Positions 34,333 to 46,438 are shown, numbered from the stretch's first letter. The stretch: DNA of 64,000 nucleotides from Streptacidiphilus sp. ASG 303 (GCF_020991365.1 NZ_JAJLRA010000005.1:248001-312000), one strand, 5' to 3'. The notes: generated from the letters alone by a model not told the origin. Numbers and translations are program-made.

Positions 34333-34400
34333 GGGTTGCTCGGGAGCATGGCGCAGACACGCCGAAGGCCAAGGATACGGACCGGCCCACCAGGGAGCAA

Positions 34401-34437
34401 ACCGGGCCTCCCCGCGGGTGTCGCGGAGAGGCCCGGT
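34401..34437 (-). terminator. rne terminator
   Basis: A 10 bp perfect outer stem ACCGGGCCTC / GAGGCCCGGT (34401-34410 with 34428-34437), with further pairing inside, 29 bp past the rne stop. Confidence 0.8.
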
Positions 34438-34465
34438 GCCGTCCGGCGCGGCCGCCGGAGGGCCG

Positions 34466-37400
34466 CTACTCGGCCGCCGGGGCGGTCGCCTCGGCCGGGG
34501 CGGAGGACCCGCCCTCCGCCGGGGCAGCGGCCTTCTTGGCGGCCGTGGTCCGCTTGGCGGCGGTCTTGCGGGTGGCGGTGGTCTTCTTGGCCGCCACCGT
34601 CTTCTTGGCCGCGGTGGTCTTCTTCGCGGCCGTCTTGCGGGCGGCCCGCTTGCGCGGCGCCTCCGCCTCGGGCTCCGCCTCGGCCGGGGCCTCCGCCTCG
34701 GCGGGGGCACCGGAGACCGCAGGGGCCTCGGCGGTGGGGACCTCGGCGGTCGGGACCTCGGCGGCGGGGGCCGGGACGGCCCCGTCCGGCACGGCCTCCG
34801 CCGGACGCGCCGGCAGCACCAGCACCGCGGCCTCCGCCTCCACCGGCGGACCGGCGGGCGCGGTGGCCTTGCGGACCGCCCGGCGCCGGGTGCGGCCGCC
34901 GGGGGCCGCCGCGGCGGGCAGCTCCACCAGGCTGACGGGCGCCGCCTCCGGCTCCGCCGCGGCCGGCTCGGGCGCGGCCTCCGCGGCGGGGGCCTCGGCC
35001 GCCGGCTCGGCGACGGGCTCGGCGACCTGGACCTCGGCGGCGGGCGCCTCGGGGGCCTCCTCCTCCGCCTCCAGCTCCTCCTCGTGCTCGTGCTCGTGCT
35101 CGTGGTCGTGGTCGTGCTCGTGGTCGTGGTCGTGCTCGTGGAGCTGCTCGGCGGCGACGCCGCCCTTGCCGCGCCGGCGGCGCTTGCTGCCGGCCGCACC
35201 GCCGCCGGAGCCGTTGCCGACGGTGGAGGGCTGGTCCATGTGGACGATGACGCCGCGGCCGTTGCAGTGCACGCACTGCTCCGAGAACGACTCCAGCAGG
35301 CCCTGGCCGACCCGCTTGCGGGTCATCTGCACCAGGCCCAGCGAGGTGACCTCGGCGACCTGGTGCTTGGTGCGGTCGCGGCCCAGGCACTCCAGCAGGC
35401 GCCGCAGCACCAGGTCGCGGTTGGACTCCAGGACCATGTCGATGAAGTCGATGACGATGATGCCGCCGAGGTCGCGCAGCCGCAGCTGGCGGACGATCTC
35501 CTCGGCCGCCTCCAGGTTGTTCCGGGTGACGGTCTCCTCGAGGTTGCCGCCCTGGCCGGTGAACTTCCCGGTGTTGACGTCGACCACGACCATGGCCTCG
35601 GTGCGGTCGATCACCAGCGAGCCGCCGCTGGGCAGCCAGACCTTCCGGTCCAGCGCCTTCATCAGCTGCTCGTCGATCCGGTACGTGGCGAAGACGTCCA
35701 CGTCCGAGGTCCACCGCTGGAGGCGGTCGGCCAGGTCGGGGGCGACGTGGCTGACGTACTCGTGGATGGTGGACCAGGCGTCGCCGCCCTGGACGATGAC
35801 CTTCGTGAAGTCCTCGTTGAAGATGTCGCGGACCACGCGGACGGTCATGTCCGGCTCGCCGTAGAGCAGCGACGGGGCGTTGCCGGAGGAGGACTTCTTC
35901 TGGATCTCCTCCCACTGCGCCTGCAGCCGCTGCACGTCGCGGGTGAGCTCCTCCTCGCTGGCGCCCTCGGCGGCGGTGCGCACGATGACGCCCGCGTCGT
36001 CGGGGACGATCCGCTTGAGGATCTGCTTCAGCCGGGTGCGCTCGGTGTCGGGCAGCTTGCGGCTGATGCCGGTCATCGAGCCCTCGGGCACGTACACCAG
36101 GTAGCGGCCCGGGAGGGAGACCTGGCTGGTCAGCCGGGCGCCCTTGTGGCCGATCGGGTCCTTGGTGACCTGCACCAGGACCGGCTGGCCGGACTTGAGC
36201 ACCGACTCGATGCGCCGCGGGCCGCCGTGGCCGAGCGCGCCGAAGTTGACCTCGCCCGCGTACAGCACGGCGTTGCGGCCCTTGCCGATGTCGACGAAGG
36301 CGGCCTCCATCGACGGCAGGACGTTCTGGACCCGGCCCAGGTAGACGTTGCCGACGTAGCTGGTGGCCTGCTCCTTGTTGACGTAGTGCTCGACGAGCAC
36401 ACCGTCCTCGAGCACGCCGATCTGGGTGCGCTCGCCGTTCTGCCGGACGACCATCACCCGCTCCACGGACTCGCGGCGGGCCAGGAACTCGGCCTCGGTG
36501 ATGATCGGCACCCGGCGGCGGCCCAGCTCGCGGCCCTCACGGCGGCGCTGCTTCTTGGCCTCCAGACGCGTGGAGCCCTTGATGGACTGCACCTCGTCCG
36601 GGTCGAAGGACGGCTCGTGCGAGGCCTTCTTGCGCGGCTCGCGCACCTTGACCACGGTGCGCTCCGGGGCGTCGGAGCCCACGTCCTCCAGGTCGGCGCC
36701 GGTGTCGCCGCCGCGGCGGCGGCGACGGCGGCGACGGCGCGAGGAAGCCAGGCCGGCGGCCAGCTCGTCCTCCTCCTCGTCGTCGCCCTCCGCGGAGGCC
36801 TCCTCGCCGGACTCCTCCTCGGACTCGTCGCGGTCCTCGTCGGCGCGGTCCTCGGCGTCCCCGCGACGGCGGCGGCGTCCGCCGCGGCGGCGGCGGCGCG
36901 AGGGGCGGCCCTCGTCCTCGCCGTACTCCGCCTCGCGGTCCTCGGGCTCCTCCTCGGCGGGCTCCTCCTCGGCGGGCGGCTCGACGCGGGCCTCGGCGGG
37001 CAGCTCGGCGCGGGCCTCCTCGGCGAAGGCGGGACCGGCAGGGGCCGCGGCGCGGCGGCGGCGACGGCGGCGGCCGCCCAGCTCGGACTCCTCGGCGGTC
37101 TCCTCCTCCTCGTCCCGGCGGCGGGCCGGGGCGGCGGGGGCGACCGGGGCGACGGGCTCCTGGAAGACCGGGGGCTGGAAGACGGCCGTCGGCGGGCGGA
37201 CGACGCGGCGGCGCGGCCGCGGGGCGGGCTCGGGCTCCAGCTCGACGGCGGGCTCGGGCTGCGCGGTCTCGGCCTGCGCGGCCTCCTCCTGCTCCTCCTC
37301 GGCCTGCGGCTCGGCGGCGGCCGGCTGCGGGGCGGCGGGCGCCTCGGCCTGCGGCTCCGCGGCCGGGGCCTGCTCGGCGGCCGGCTCGGGCGCGGTCTCG

Positions 37401-37765
37401 GCCTTCTTGCGGGTACGGCGGACGCGCTTCGGCTTCTCCGGAGCAGCCTCCTCCGCCACCGCGGCCCCGGCCTGCGACTCGGCGGCCTGCGGCTCGGCGG
37501 CGGCCGGCTGCGGCTCCGCGGCCGGGGCCTGCCCGGCGGCCGGCTGCGGCTCCGCGGCCGGGGCCTGCCCGGCGGCCGGGGCCTCGGGGCCCTGCGGCGG
37601 TCCGGCCGGGCGCGACACGGCGCGGCGGCGGCGCCGCGGCGCCGCGGCGGCGCCCTCCTCGGGCGCGGTCGCGCTTCTCACGGCGGCCTCCTCGGAGGCC
37701 GCCGACGCGGTGCCGCCGGCGGTGCCGTCCAGCGCCGCGTTCTGCGGCTCGTTGTTCTCGAGCAT
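34466..37765 (-). CDS. rne: Ribonuclease E/G, long form
   Basis: The endoribonuclease of the RNA-decay machinery. The 1099-residue protein has an N-terminal low-complexity part of about 370 residues with (A)[11 protein letters not shown]-type repeats and Arg-rich patches. The catalytic core follows: the S1 domain ([36 protein letters not shown]), the RNase-H-like part, the DNase-I-like part with [10 protein letters not shown] and [11 protein letters not shown], and the zinc link CVHC. The tail carries an alternating His-Asp/His-Glu tract (DNA about 35084-35142) and then Lys-Lys-Thr/Ala histone-like repeats. Catalytic residues appear intact. The order of tails is the streptomycete one, with extensions on both sides of the core. 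ATG 37765, with a palindrome about 170 bp upstream. Confidence 0.96.
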   Translation of the reverse strand: MLENNEPQNAALDGTAGGTASAASEEAAVRSATAPEEGAAAAPRRRRRAVSRPAGPPQGPEAPAAGQAPAAEPQPAAGQAPAAEPQPAAAEPQAAESQAGAAVAEEAAPEKPKRVRRTRKKAETAPEPAAEQAPAAEPQAEAPAAPQPAAAEPQAEEEQEEAAQAETAQPEPAVELEPEPAPRPRRRVVRPPTAVFQPPVFQEPVAPVAPAAPARRRDEEEETAEESELGGRRRRRRRAAAPAGPAFAEEARAELPAEARVEPPAEEEPAEEEPEDREAEYGEDEGRPSRRRRRGGRRRRRGDAEDRADEDRDESEEESGEEASAEGDDEEEDELAAGLASSRRRRRRRRRGGDTGADLEDVGSDAPERTVVKVREPRKKASHEPSFDPDEVQSIKGSTRLEAKKQRRREGRELGRRRVPIITEAEFLARRESVERVMVVRQNGERTQIGVLEDGVLVEHYVNKEQATSYVGNVYLGRVQNVLPSMEAAFVDIGKGRNAVLYAGEVNFGALGHGGPRRIESVLKSGQPVLVQVTKDPIGHKGARLTSQVSLPGRYLVYVPEGSMTGISRKLPDTERTRLKQILKRIVPDDAGVIVRTAAEGASEEELTRDVQRLQAQWEEIQKKSSSGNAPSLLYGEPDMTVRVVRDIFNEDFTKVIVQGGDAWSTIHEYVSHVAPDLADRLQRWTSDVDVFATYRIDEQLMKALDRKVWLPSGGSLVIDRTEAMVVVDVNTGKFTGQGGNLEETVTRNNLEAAEEIVRQLRLRDLGGIIVIDFIDMVLESNRDLVLRRLLECLGRDRTKHQVAEVTSLGLVQMTRKRVGQGLLESFSEQCVHCNGRGVIVHMDQPSTVGNGSGGGAAGSKRRRRGKGGVAAEQLHEHDHDHEHDHDHEHEHEHEEELEAEEEAPEAPAAEVQVAEPVAEPAAEAPAAEAAPEPAAAEPEAAPVSLVELPAAAAPGGRTRRRAVRKATAPAGPPVEAEAAVLVLPARPAEAVPDGAVPAPAAEVPTAEVPTAEAPAVSGAPAEAEAPAEAEPEAEAPRKRAARKTAAKKTTAAKKTVAAKKTTATRKTAAKRTTAAKKAAAPAEGGSSAPAEATAPAAE

Positions 37766-37935
37766 GCGGGCGTATCTCCCGTCAGGCCCCCGGGCTCCGG
37801 GCCGGGCACGGCGGGGCGCCGGTGCCGCCGGGTCGTACGCTCGGCGGTCGCTCGGCGCCGCCGCGCGGGCGCGGGGCCGCACGGGGGCTCGTTGTCTCGC
37901 TCGGCGCCCCGCCTGGGCGGGAGGCCGAAAGTCTT

Positions 37936-37948
37936 CTGGTCTGACCAG
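37936..37948. promoter_or_regulatory. Perfect palindrome upstream of rne
   Basis: CTGGTC-T-GACCAG, flanked on both sides by GTCTT-type sequence. The core TGGT-N3-ACCA resembles GntR/FadR-type operators. It lies about 170 bp upstream of the rne ATG. Confidence 0.45.
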
Positions 37949-38047
37949 TCTTCTCAAAGTGCACGGTCCCCAACCCCGGGTGGCTCCCTGGGGCCGGGAC
38001 CACTCCCCGCGCCCTGCGGGCTCTGGGCCGCGCGGCGGGGGAGGGTT

Positions 38048-38103
38048 CCCGCACCCGGTGCGGGTGCGGGGTGGGCCTCCCGCCCCGGTGGCGGGGCAGG
38101 AGG
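38048..38103 (-). terminator. Two hairpins after the DUF2344 gene
   Basis: CCCGCACCCG / CGGGTGCGGG (38048-38057 with 38061-38070) and CCTCCCGCCCC with its near complement (38076-38086 with 38093-38103). Both lie just past the stop at 38158. Confidence 0.6.
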
Positions 38104-38157
38104 GCTGGTCCCTCGTTCGACGACGCTCGCGCACTCGGCTGAGCGGCGGGGCCGGCG

Positions 38158-38988
38158 CTAGGCGGTCGCGGTGGCGCGCGGCCCGGCGGTCGCGGGTGGG
38201 ACGGCCGAGGCTGCGGCGCGGTCGGCCGCCAGCGGGTCGGTCACCGTGCCGGACTCCTCGTCGAGCGGCCCCTGCGCCAGCCTGGTCACCTCTGCGGGGA
38301 CCGGCGGCGCCAGGTCGGCCGTCGCACGGAGACCGGACAGGACGTCGTCAGGTCGTACGGCGGGTGTGGCGTGCCGCACTACCAGCCGCAGTATCGCACA
38401 GGCCCGGCCCGGCCGAACATCGGCACCACCCTCGGCACCCCCGCGGGCGCCGTCCCCGGACCGCCCGTCGGACACCTCCAGGGAGGCCACGGCGCCGCGC
38501 GTGTCGAAGACGCGGACCCCGTTCTTGGTGAGCCGCTCCACCTCCACGGACTCCGCGGCGAGGAACGCCGCGGCGGCCCTCTCAGCCTCCTCCGGGGAGA
38601 CGCCGTCCAGCCTGATCCGCCAGACGGAGGCCTGCAGCCGGTCGGCGAGGTTCGGCGTGCGGACCTCGACCGCGTCGACGACGTCCAGGCCGGGCGGGAG
38701 CGACGCGTCGAGCTGCGCGCGCAGCCGCTCGGGGTCGCGCTCCTCGGTGAGGGCGATCTCCAGGTACTCGGCCTCGCTGGCGACGCCGGTGGGTGCGGCG
38801 TTGGCGTACGAGACCTTCGGGTGGGGGGTGAAGCCCGCCGAGTAGGCCATGGGGACCGCGGAGCGCCGCAGCGCCCGCTCGAAGGCCCGCTGGAAGTCGC
38901 GGTGGCTGGTGAACCGGAGGCGTCCGCGCTTGGTGTAGCGCAGCCGGATGCGCTGCACCGCCGGAGCGGGGGGCGGGCCTTCGGGCAT
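38158..38988 (-). CDS. TIGR03936 / DUF2344 protein, radical-SAM partner
   Basis: A 276-residue protein with the DUF2344 pattern: IRLRYTKRGRLRFTSHRDFQRAFERALRRSAVPMAYSAGFTPHPKVSYANAAPTGVASEAEYLEIAL. In many bacteria this domain is fused to, or encoded next to, the TIGR03960 radical SAM protein; here they are separate, with the radical SAM gene directly upstream. The joint function is not known; a role in tRNA or ribosomal modification has been suggested only by context with rne and r-protein genes. ATG 38988. Confidence 0.9.
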   Translation of the reverse strand: MPEGPPPAPAVQRIRLRYTKRGRLRFTSHRDFQRAFERALRRSAVPMAYSAGFTPHPKVSYANAAPTGVASEAEYLEIALTEERDPERLRAQLDASLPPGLDVVDAVEVRTPNLADRLQASVWRIRLDGVSPEEAERAAAAFLAAESVEVERLTKNGVRVFDTRGAVASLEVSDGRSGDGARGGAEGGADVRPGRACAILRLVVRHATPAVRPDDVLSGLRATADLAPPVPAEVTRLAQGPLDEESGTVTDPLAADRAAASAVPPATAGPRATATA

Positions 38989-39148
38989 GCGGCGTGCCAG
39001 TGTCGTTCAGTCCCTCGTGAGTGGCCGTGTCCGGCCCTCGCGGACCGGAACCCTTGCACCACCAAGGGTACGCGGCGGGACGGCCCTGCCGCGGCCCCGG
39101 GCGGCCGACAGGGCGTCCGGGGCCGCCGGGCGCGCCCCGCCGGGCGGC

Positions 39149-39187
39149 CGGAGGGCCCGGCCCCGCCGTGCGGGGCCGGGCCCTCCG
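39149..39187 (-). terminator. Terminator after the radical SAM gene
   Basis: A perfect 17 bp stem CGGAGGGCCCGGCCCCG (39149-39165) with its complement (39171-39187), 17 bp past the stop. Confidence 0.85.
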
Positions 39188-39203
39188 AGGGGGTCGCCGG
39201 GGG

Positions 39204-41135
<1,932 letters not shown>

Positions 41136-41276
41136 CAGGCACAGGTCTTTCGTGACGTGGGCGGGGTGACCCCCAAGGGTAACGCGGCCGCGGACCCCGC
41201 CGTGCCGTGAGCGGGCGGCGCCCGGGGGCGTCCCGAGTCCGGGGAGGCCCGGCGGGACGGCGCGGCCGGGCGGCGC

Positions 41277-42875
41277 TCAGCGGGAGAGGCGGCGGCGCAG
41301 GCCCGGCCGGGAGGCGCGCCGCCAGGCGCGGGGCAGCCGCCGCTCGGCGGCGTCGGCGGCGTCCTGCTCGGCCTGGTGGAGGACGCCCCAGGTGAAGGAG
41401 GGCTCGCCGGCGGCGTCGGCCGCCGCGGCCAGCTCCCGCAGGACGGTCCGGGCCACCACCGCGTCCTGGTGCTCGCCCAGGAGCTCCTGGAGCTCCTTCA
41501 TCCTGTCCCGGAACCGCTTCGCGGGCCTCCCCAGCACCGGCTGGGCGGCCTCGGCGGCGTAGCGGGCGCGCTTGGCCGCCTTGCGCGCCTCGTGGAGCAG
41601 CCGGTCGCGGCCGGGGCCGGGCGGCGCGTCGAGCGCGGGCCCGACCCGCTTCGCCAGCCGCCGCCAGTCATGGCGCAGCGCGGCGGGCAGCACCCGGGCG
41701 GCGGGGCGGCCGGCGTCGGGGCCGGTCGGCGGGTCGGCGAGCAGGGCCTCCAGCGCGTCGTACAGGGCGGCGCAGCGGGGGCTGTCGAGGGCGGCGAGGA
41801 CGCGGGGCCGGGTGTCGGCGGCGCGGCGTACCGACCAGAGCTCCAGCCGGGCCGGTACGGGGCCGACGACCAGCGGTGCGGGGAGGGCGGCGACGCGGCC
41901 GTGGAGGCGGGCGTCGAGGACCTCGCGGTCGCGGTCGGCGCCGAGTTCGGCGCCGAGCCACCGCAGCTCGTCGGCGAGGGGGCCGGTGGCGGCGGGGTCC
42001 AGGACGCCGGGGAAGGTCTTCAGGGCGCTGCGCAGCCGCCGGGCCGCGATCCGCATGCGGTGGACGGAGTCGGGCAGGTCGCGGCGGACGGCGGCGTCCA
42101 GGGCGGTGAGCCGCTCGGTGTGCCCGGCGAGGTGGGCGAGGACGGCGTCGGCGGCGGTGGTGCGGCCCGTGCGGAGCGGCGGGGGCGCCGGGGCGGCGGG
42201 GAGGTCGGGGCCGAGGGCGCGGGCGAGCTTGGAGGCGGCGGCGCTGCGGCGGAGCCCGGCGGCGGCGAGGCGCTGCTCGACGGCGTCGAGGAGGGCGGTG
42301 CCGCCGTCACCCAGGGGTCCGAGCTCGACCTCGACCTCGGACCACTGGGTGACGGCGGCCTCGGGGGCGTCGGCGGTGAGGCGGTGGGCGGCGACCCGGT
42401 CGCGGGCGACCTCCGCGAGGGTGCGGCCCTCGGCGTCCAGCAGCAGGTGCAGGTGGCGGACGGTCACCAGGCGGGCCGCCGGCCGCAGGGGGCGGTCCCC
42501 GGTGCGGGCCCGCACCAGGGCGGCGAGCTCGGGCGGCACCTCGGGCGGCACCTCGGGCGGGGCGTCCGGCGGGACGGCGTCGCCCGCCGCGAGCGGCAGG
42601 CGGACCTCCTCCCGGGTGTCGCGGTTGCCCTGCACGTGGGGGGCGAGGGGGAGTTTGAGGTGCCAGCCGGGGTCGGCGCCGCCGGTGCGGCGGCGCAGGG
42701 TGGTGCCGTGCGCGGCGAGGCGCAGGTCCGGGGTGTCGTAGTACAGGGCGTCCAGGGTGGCGGTGCCGCCGTCGGCGACCCGGGCGACGCCGGGGACGCC
42801 GTCCAGCGGGGGCAGCGCGGGCCCGGCGCCGCGCGCCTCGTACTTCCGCTCCGTCTCCCGCACCGTCTCCGTCAT
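41277..42875 (-). CDS. CYTH and CHAD domain protein
   Basis: A 532-residue two-domain protein. The CYTH domain starts ETERKYEARG (the E-x-E-x-K element reads ETERKYE) and continues DALYYDTPDLRLAAHGTTLRRRTGG and WHLKLPL; CYTH enzymes act on triphosphates. The C-terminal CHAD domain shows VHRMRIAARRLRSALKTF and a late KRARYAAEAA. CHAD domains bind polyphosphate. It likely handles polyphosphate or a triphosphate; the substrate is not shown by sequence. ATG 42875, separated from rodA by a terminator. Confidence 0.92.
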   Translation of the reverse strand: MTETVRETERKYEARGAGPALPPLDGVPGVARVADGGTATLDALYYDTPDLRLAAHGTTLRRRTGGADPGWHLKLPLAPHVQGNRDTREEVRLPLAAGDAVPPDAPPEVPPEVPPELAALVRARTGDRPLRPAARLVTVRHLHLLLDAEGRTLAEVARDRVAAHRLTADAPEAAVTQWSEVEVELGPLGDGGTALLDAVEQRLAAAGLRRSAAASKLARALGPDLPAAPAPPPLRTGRTTAADAVLAHLAGHTERLTALDAAVRRDLPDSVHRMRIAARRLRSALKTFPGVLDPAATGPLADELRWLGAELGADRDREVLDARLHGRVAALPAPLVVGPVPARLELWSVRRAADTRPRVLAALDSPRCAALYDALEALLADPPTGPDAGRPAARVLPAALRHDWRRLAKRVGPALDAPPGPGRDRLLHEARKAAKRARYAAEAAQPVLGRPAKRFRDRMKELQELLGEHQDAVVARTVLRELAAAADAAGEPSFTWGVLHQAEQDAADAAERRLPRAWRRASRPGLRRRLSR

Positions 42876-42876
42876 A

Positions 42877-42915
42877 CCGGACGCCTGCCCCGCCGGGGGC
42901 GGGGCAGGCGTCCGG
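42877..42915 (-). terminator. Terminator of the mre-mrdA-rodA cluster
   Basis: A perfect 15 bp stem CCGGACGCCTGCCCC (42877-42891) with its complement (42901-42915), 17 bp past the rodA stop. Confidence 0.85.
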
Positions 42916-42932
42916 AGGGCCGCCGATGCGGG

Positions 42933-44135
42933 TCAGACCGAGACGGGCCGCTGCATCCGGACCGACTGGAGGAGGCCGACCCCCGTCCAGACGGCGAACA
43001 TCGACGACCCGCCGTAGCTGACGAACGGCAGCGGCAGGCCGGCCACCGGCATGATGCCGAGGGTCATGCCGATGTTCTCGAAGGCCTGGAAGGCGAACCA
43101 GGCGACGACGCCGGCCGCGACCACGGTCCCGTACAGGTCGGTGGCCTGGCGGGCGATGCGGCAGGCCCGCCACATGATCACACCGAGCAGCAGCAGGATC
43201 AGCCCCGCGCCGAGGAAGCCGAGCTCCTCCCCCGCCACGGTGAAGATGAAGTCGGTCTGCTGCTCCGGCACGAACTGGCCGGTGGTCTGGGTCCCGTGGA
43301 AGAGGCCCTTGCCGACGAGGCCGCCGGAGCCGATGGCGATCCTGGCCTGGTTGGTGTTGTAGCCGACGCCGGCCGGGTCGAGGGCCGGGTTGGCGAAGGC
43401 GGCGAAGCGGTCGATCTGGTACTGGCTGAGGAGCTTGAAGCGCCAGACCGCGAGCGCGCCCGCGACCCCGGCCGAGATCAGGCCCAGCACCCAACGGTTG
43501 GGGGCGCCGGAGGCGAGCAGCACGCCGAGCACGATGACCACCATCACCATGACCGAGCCCAGGTCGGGCATCAGCATGATGATCCCCATGGGCACGGCGG
43601 CCAGCGCCAGGGCCTGCAGGACGGTGCGGTGGTCCGGGGTCTCGCGCTCGCCGGCGTCGACGCGGGCGGAGAGCAGCACCGCCATGCCGAGCACGATGGC
43701 GACCTTGGCGAACTCCGACGGCTGGATGGAGAAGCCGCCGCCCAGCACGATCCAGTTGCGGTTGCCGTTGATGGTGGCGCCGAGCGGCGTCAGCACCGAG
43801 AGCAGCACCAGCAGCGAGAAGACGTAGAGGAACGGCACGGCGGTCCGCAGCCGGCGGTGCCCTATGCCGATGACGACGGCGAAGAGCACGAGGCCGATGA
43901 GGGTGTTCGCCAGGTGGCGCAGCAGGAAGTACTGCGGGTCGCCGTGGTTGAGGTCGGTGCGGTTGCGGGTGGCCGACCAGACCAGCAGCGAGCTGCCGAC
44001 GGAGAGGCCGAGGGCGCACAGCAGCAGCACCCAGTCCATGCGGCGCAGCGGCGAGTCGCGGTCCAGGAGCCGCTGGAGGGAGCTGCGCCGCGGGGCGAGC
44101 CGCACGGTGCGGTAGGAGGAGGACAGGCTGCTCAT
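42933..44135 (-). CDS. rodA: SEDS peptidoglycan polymerase RodA
   Basis: A SEDS-family glycosyltransferase that works with PBP2. The 400-residue protein has about ten membrane helices and the SEDS signatures NGNRNWIVLGGGFSIQPSEFAKVAIVLGMA, MLMPDLGSVMV, FVPEQQTDFIFTVAGEELGFLG and NIGMTLGIMPVAGLPLPFVSYGGSSM. ATG 44135 overlaps the mrdA stop (ATGA), so the two are translationally coupled and made in step. Confidence 0.95.
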   Translation of the reverse strand: MSSLSSSYRTVRLAPRRSSLQRLLDRDSPLRRMDWVLLLCALGLSVGSSLLVWSATRNRTDLNHGDPQYFLLRHLANTLIGLVLFAVVIGIGHRRLRTAVPFLYVFSLLVLLSVLTPLGATINGNRNWIVLGGGFSIQPSEFAKVAIVLGMAVLLSARVDAGERETPDHRTVLQALALAAVPMGIIMLMPDLGSVMVMVVIVLGVLLASGAPNRWVLGLISAGVAGALAVWRFKLLSQYQIDRFAAFANPALDPAGVGYNTNQARIAIGSGGLVGKGLFHGTQTTGQFVPEQQTDFIFTVAGEELGFLGAGLILLLLGVIMWRACRIARQATDLYGTVVAAGVVAWFAFQAFENIGMTLGIMPVAGLPLPFVSYGGSSMFAVWTGVGLLQSVRMQRPVSV

Positions 44136-46438
44136 GCGGGCCTCCGGTGGAGCCGGCGGGGGTCGGCCCACGGGTCGTGGCGGACCGGGGGCAGGGCGGC
44201 GGCCTGCCCGGCCGGCAGGCCGGTGCCGGCCGGGGGGGCCACGGGGGCGGTGAGGGCGGCCTGCACGACGGCGCCCGGATCGGCGGCGGGGCCGGGGGCC
44301 CCGGTGCCCGCGGCGGGGTCGGGGGAGCCGGCGGAGTCCGTCCTCACGACGGCGCTGCCGTCGGGGTTGAACCTCGGCAGCGAGGACTGCGGCTTGGGCA
44401 GCAGGGCCAGCTTCGGGTCGACCTTGCCGTCCTTGACGCCGTACAGGCCCTCGTAGATCTTGCGGATGGCGTCACCCGAGCCGCCGGAGCCGGTGCCGCC
44501 CTGGGAGATCGTCATGACGACGGCGTAGTCCTTGCTGTAGGTGTCCAGCCAGGAGGTGGTCTGCTTGCCGGCGACCTCGGCGGTGCCGGTCTTCGCGTGC
44601 AGCTGGATCTTGTCCTGCGGCCAGCCCGCGCTGGTGAACTTCCAGGCGGCGGTGCCCTCGGTGACGACGCCGGCGGTGGCCTGGTTGATGTACTGCAGGG
44701 TCCGCCGGTCGTCGGGCAGGCGGCCGTCGACGACGGGCTTGATGTCGCGGACCAGCTTGCCGTCGGGCCCGACGACGGCCTTGGCGACGGCCGGCCGGTA
44801 GAGGGTGCCGCCGTTGGCGAGCGCGGAGTAGATGCGGGCCATCTGGATGGGGGTGACGAGGGTGTCGCCCTGCCCGATGGAGTAGTTGACCGAGTCACCG
44901 GCGCGCATGACGTAGCCGTCGATGCAGTTCTCCTTGGCGATCTGGGTCGCCAGGTCGGTCTTGGGGCTGTCCTTCAGGGCGCACCAGGCGTCGTGGTTGG
45001 CGTCGTAGTAGTCCTGCTTCCACTTGCGGTCCGGGACGCGGCCCGGGACCTCGCTGGGCAGGTCGATGCCGGTCCGGGCGCCGAGGCCGAACTGGTGGGC
45101 GGTCCGGTAGAACCAGTCGGCGGGCTTCTTCTTCGGCTTGGTGCCGCCGTCCTTGAGCCACTGGTCGTAGGCGAGGCCGTAGAAGACGGTGTCGCAGGAG
45201 ACCTCCAGCGCCTTCTCCAGGGAGATGGGGCCGAAGCTCTCGCCCTCGAAGTTCTTGAACACGCGGCCGCCGATGGTCATCGCGGGCGAGCACAGGTAGC
45301 GCCCGTCGAGGGAGTACCCGGCCTGCACGGCGGCGGAGGTGGAGACGACCTTGAAGGTCGAGCCGGGCGCCGACAGGCCCTGGATGGCGCGGTTGAGCAG
45401 CGGGTAGTTGGACTTCTTCTCGGTCAGCGCCTTGTAGTCCTTCGCCGAGATGCCGCCGACCCACAGGTTGGGGTCGTAGTTGGGGGCGCTGGCCATGGCG
45501 ACGACGCGGCCGGTGTGGACGTCCATGACGATCGCGGCGCCCGAGTCGGCCTTGTAGTAGCTGTGGGTGTTGGTGTCGTAGACCTTGCGGGCGGCCGCCA
45601 TGGCGTCCAGCAGCTGCTTCTCCACCAGGGCCTGGACCCGGGCGTCGATGCTGGTCACCAGGTTGTTGCCGGAGACGGCCGGGGTGGTGCCGGCGCTGCC
45701 GATGACGCGGCCGAGGTTGTCGACCTCCAGCCGGTTGACGCCGCTGGTGCCGCGCAGGTCGTCGTCGTAGACGGACTCCAGGCCGGCCCGGCCGATCTGG
45801 TCGGCGGGCTGGTACTTCTCACGGCCGGTCCTGTGCTCGGTCCGCTTGACCTCCTCGTCGGTGACCGGCGAGAGGTAGCCGAGGACCTGGGCGGCGTTGG
45901 CGCCGGACGGGGCCGGGTACTGGCGCAGCGCGGTGGGCTGGGCGGTGACCCCGGGGAAGTCCTCGCGGCGTTCCATTATCTGCATGGCCTGCTGCGTGGT
46001 GGCGTCCGTGGTCACCGGGATGGGCTGGTACGGGGAGCCGTTCCAGCAGGGCTGCGGGGTGGTGGCGTTGCAGAGCCGCACCTTGTCGTGGACGTCCTTC
46101 TCGGACATGCCGAGCACTCCGGCGAGCCGGGTGAGCACGCCCTTGCCGCCGTCCTTCTGCTGGAGCAGCGAGGTGCGGCTGACGGAGACGACGAGCTTGG
46201 TGGTGTTGCCCGCCAGCACCCGGCCGGAGGCGTCGAGGATCTCGCCGCGCACGGCGGGCTCCACGACCTCGCGGATGTGGTTCTGCGAGGCGGCGGCCGT
46301 GTACTCCTGGCCGTTGCGGATCTGCAGGTACCACAGGCGGCCGCCGAGGGTGGCCAGCAGGGACAGCACGAGGACCTGGAGCACCACCAGACGGATCGTC
46401 ACCCGCCGGGTGCGGCCGGTCTCCGGGATGTTGGTCAC
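44132..46438 (-). CDS. mrdA: Penicillin-binding protein 2 (elongation transpeptidase)
   Basis: A class B PBP that cross-links peptidoglycan with RodA. The 768-residue protein has an N-terminal membrane helix (about 15-36), the PBP dimer region, and the transpeptidase motifs SAPGSTFK (SxxK), SVNYSIGQG (around the SxN) and HAKTGTAEV (KTG). The C-terminal Ala/Pro-rich tail of about 70 residues is an actinomycete trait. GTG 46438. Coupled to rodA downstream. Confidence 0.96.
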   Translation of the reverse strand: MTNIPETGRTRRVTIRLVVLQVLVLSLLATLGGRLWYLQIRNGQEYTAAASQNHIREVVEPAVRGEILDASGRVLAGNTTKLVVSVSRTSLLQQKDGGKGVLTRLAGVLGMSEKDVHDKVRLCNATTPQPCWNGSPYQPIPVTTDATTQQAMQIMERREDFPGVTAQPTALRQYPAPSGANAAQVLGYLSPVTDEEVKRTEHRTGREKYQPADQIGRAGLESVYDDDLRGTSGVNRLEVDNLGRVIGSAGTTPAVSGNNLVTSIDARVQALVEKQLLDAMAAARKVYDTNTHSYYKADSGAAIVMDVHTGRVVAMASAPNYDPNLWVGGISAKDYKALTEKKSNYPLLNRAIQGLSAPGSTFKVVSTSAAVQAGYSLDGRYLCSPAMTIGGRVFKNFEGESFGPISLEKALEVSCDTVFYGLAYDQWLKDGGTKPKKKPADWFYRTAHQFGLGARTGIDLPSEVPGRVPDRKWKQDYYDANHDAWCALKDSPKTDLATQIAKENCIDGYVMRAGDSVNYSIGQGDTLVTPIQMARIYSALANGGTLYRPAVAKAVVGPDGKLVRDIKPVVDGRLPDDRRTLQYINQATAGVVTEGTAAWKFTSAGWPQDKIQLHAKTGTAEVAGKQTTSWLDTYSKDYAVVMTISQGGTGSGGSGDAIRKIYEGLYGVKDGKVDPKLALLPKPQSSLPRFNPDGSAVVRTDSAGSPDPAAGTGAPGPAADPGAVVQAALTAPVAPPAGTGLPAGQAAALPPVRHDPWADPRRLHRRPA

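Larger units (their letters stand above)
37766..38157. other. rne upstream spacer
   Basis: 392 bp without a gene. It holds the rne promoter region, a TGGTCTGACCA palindrome (37936-37948) and two hairpins at the far end (38048-38103). Confidence 0.55.
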
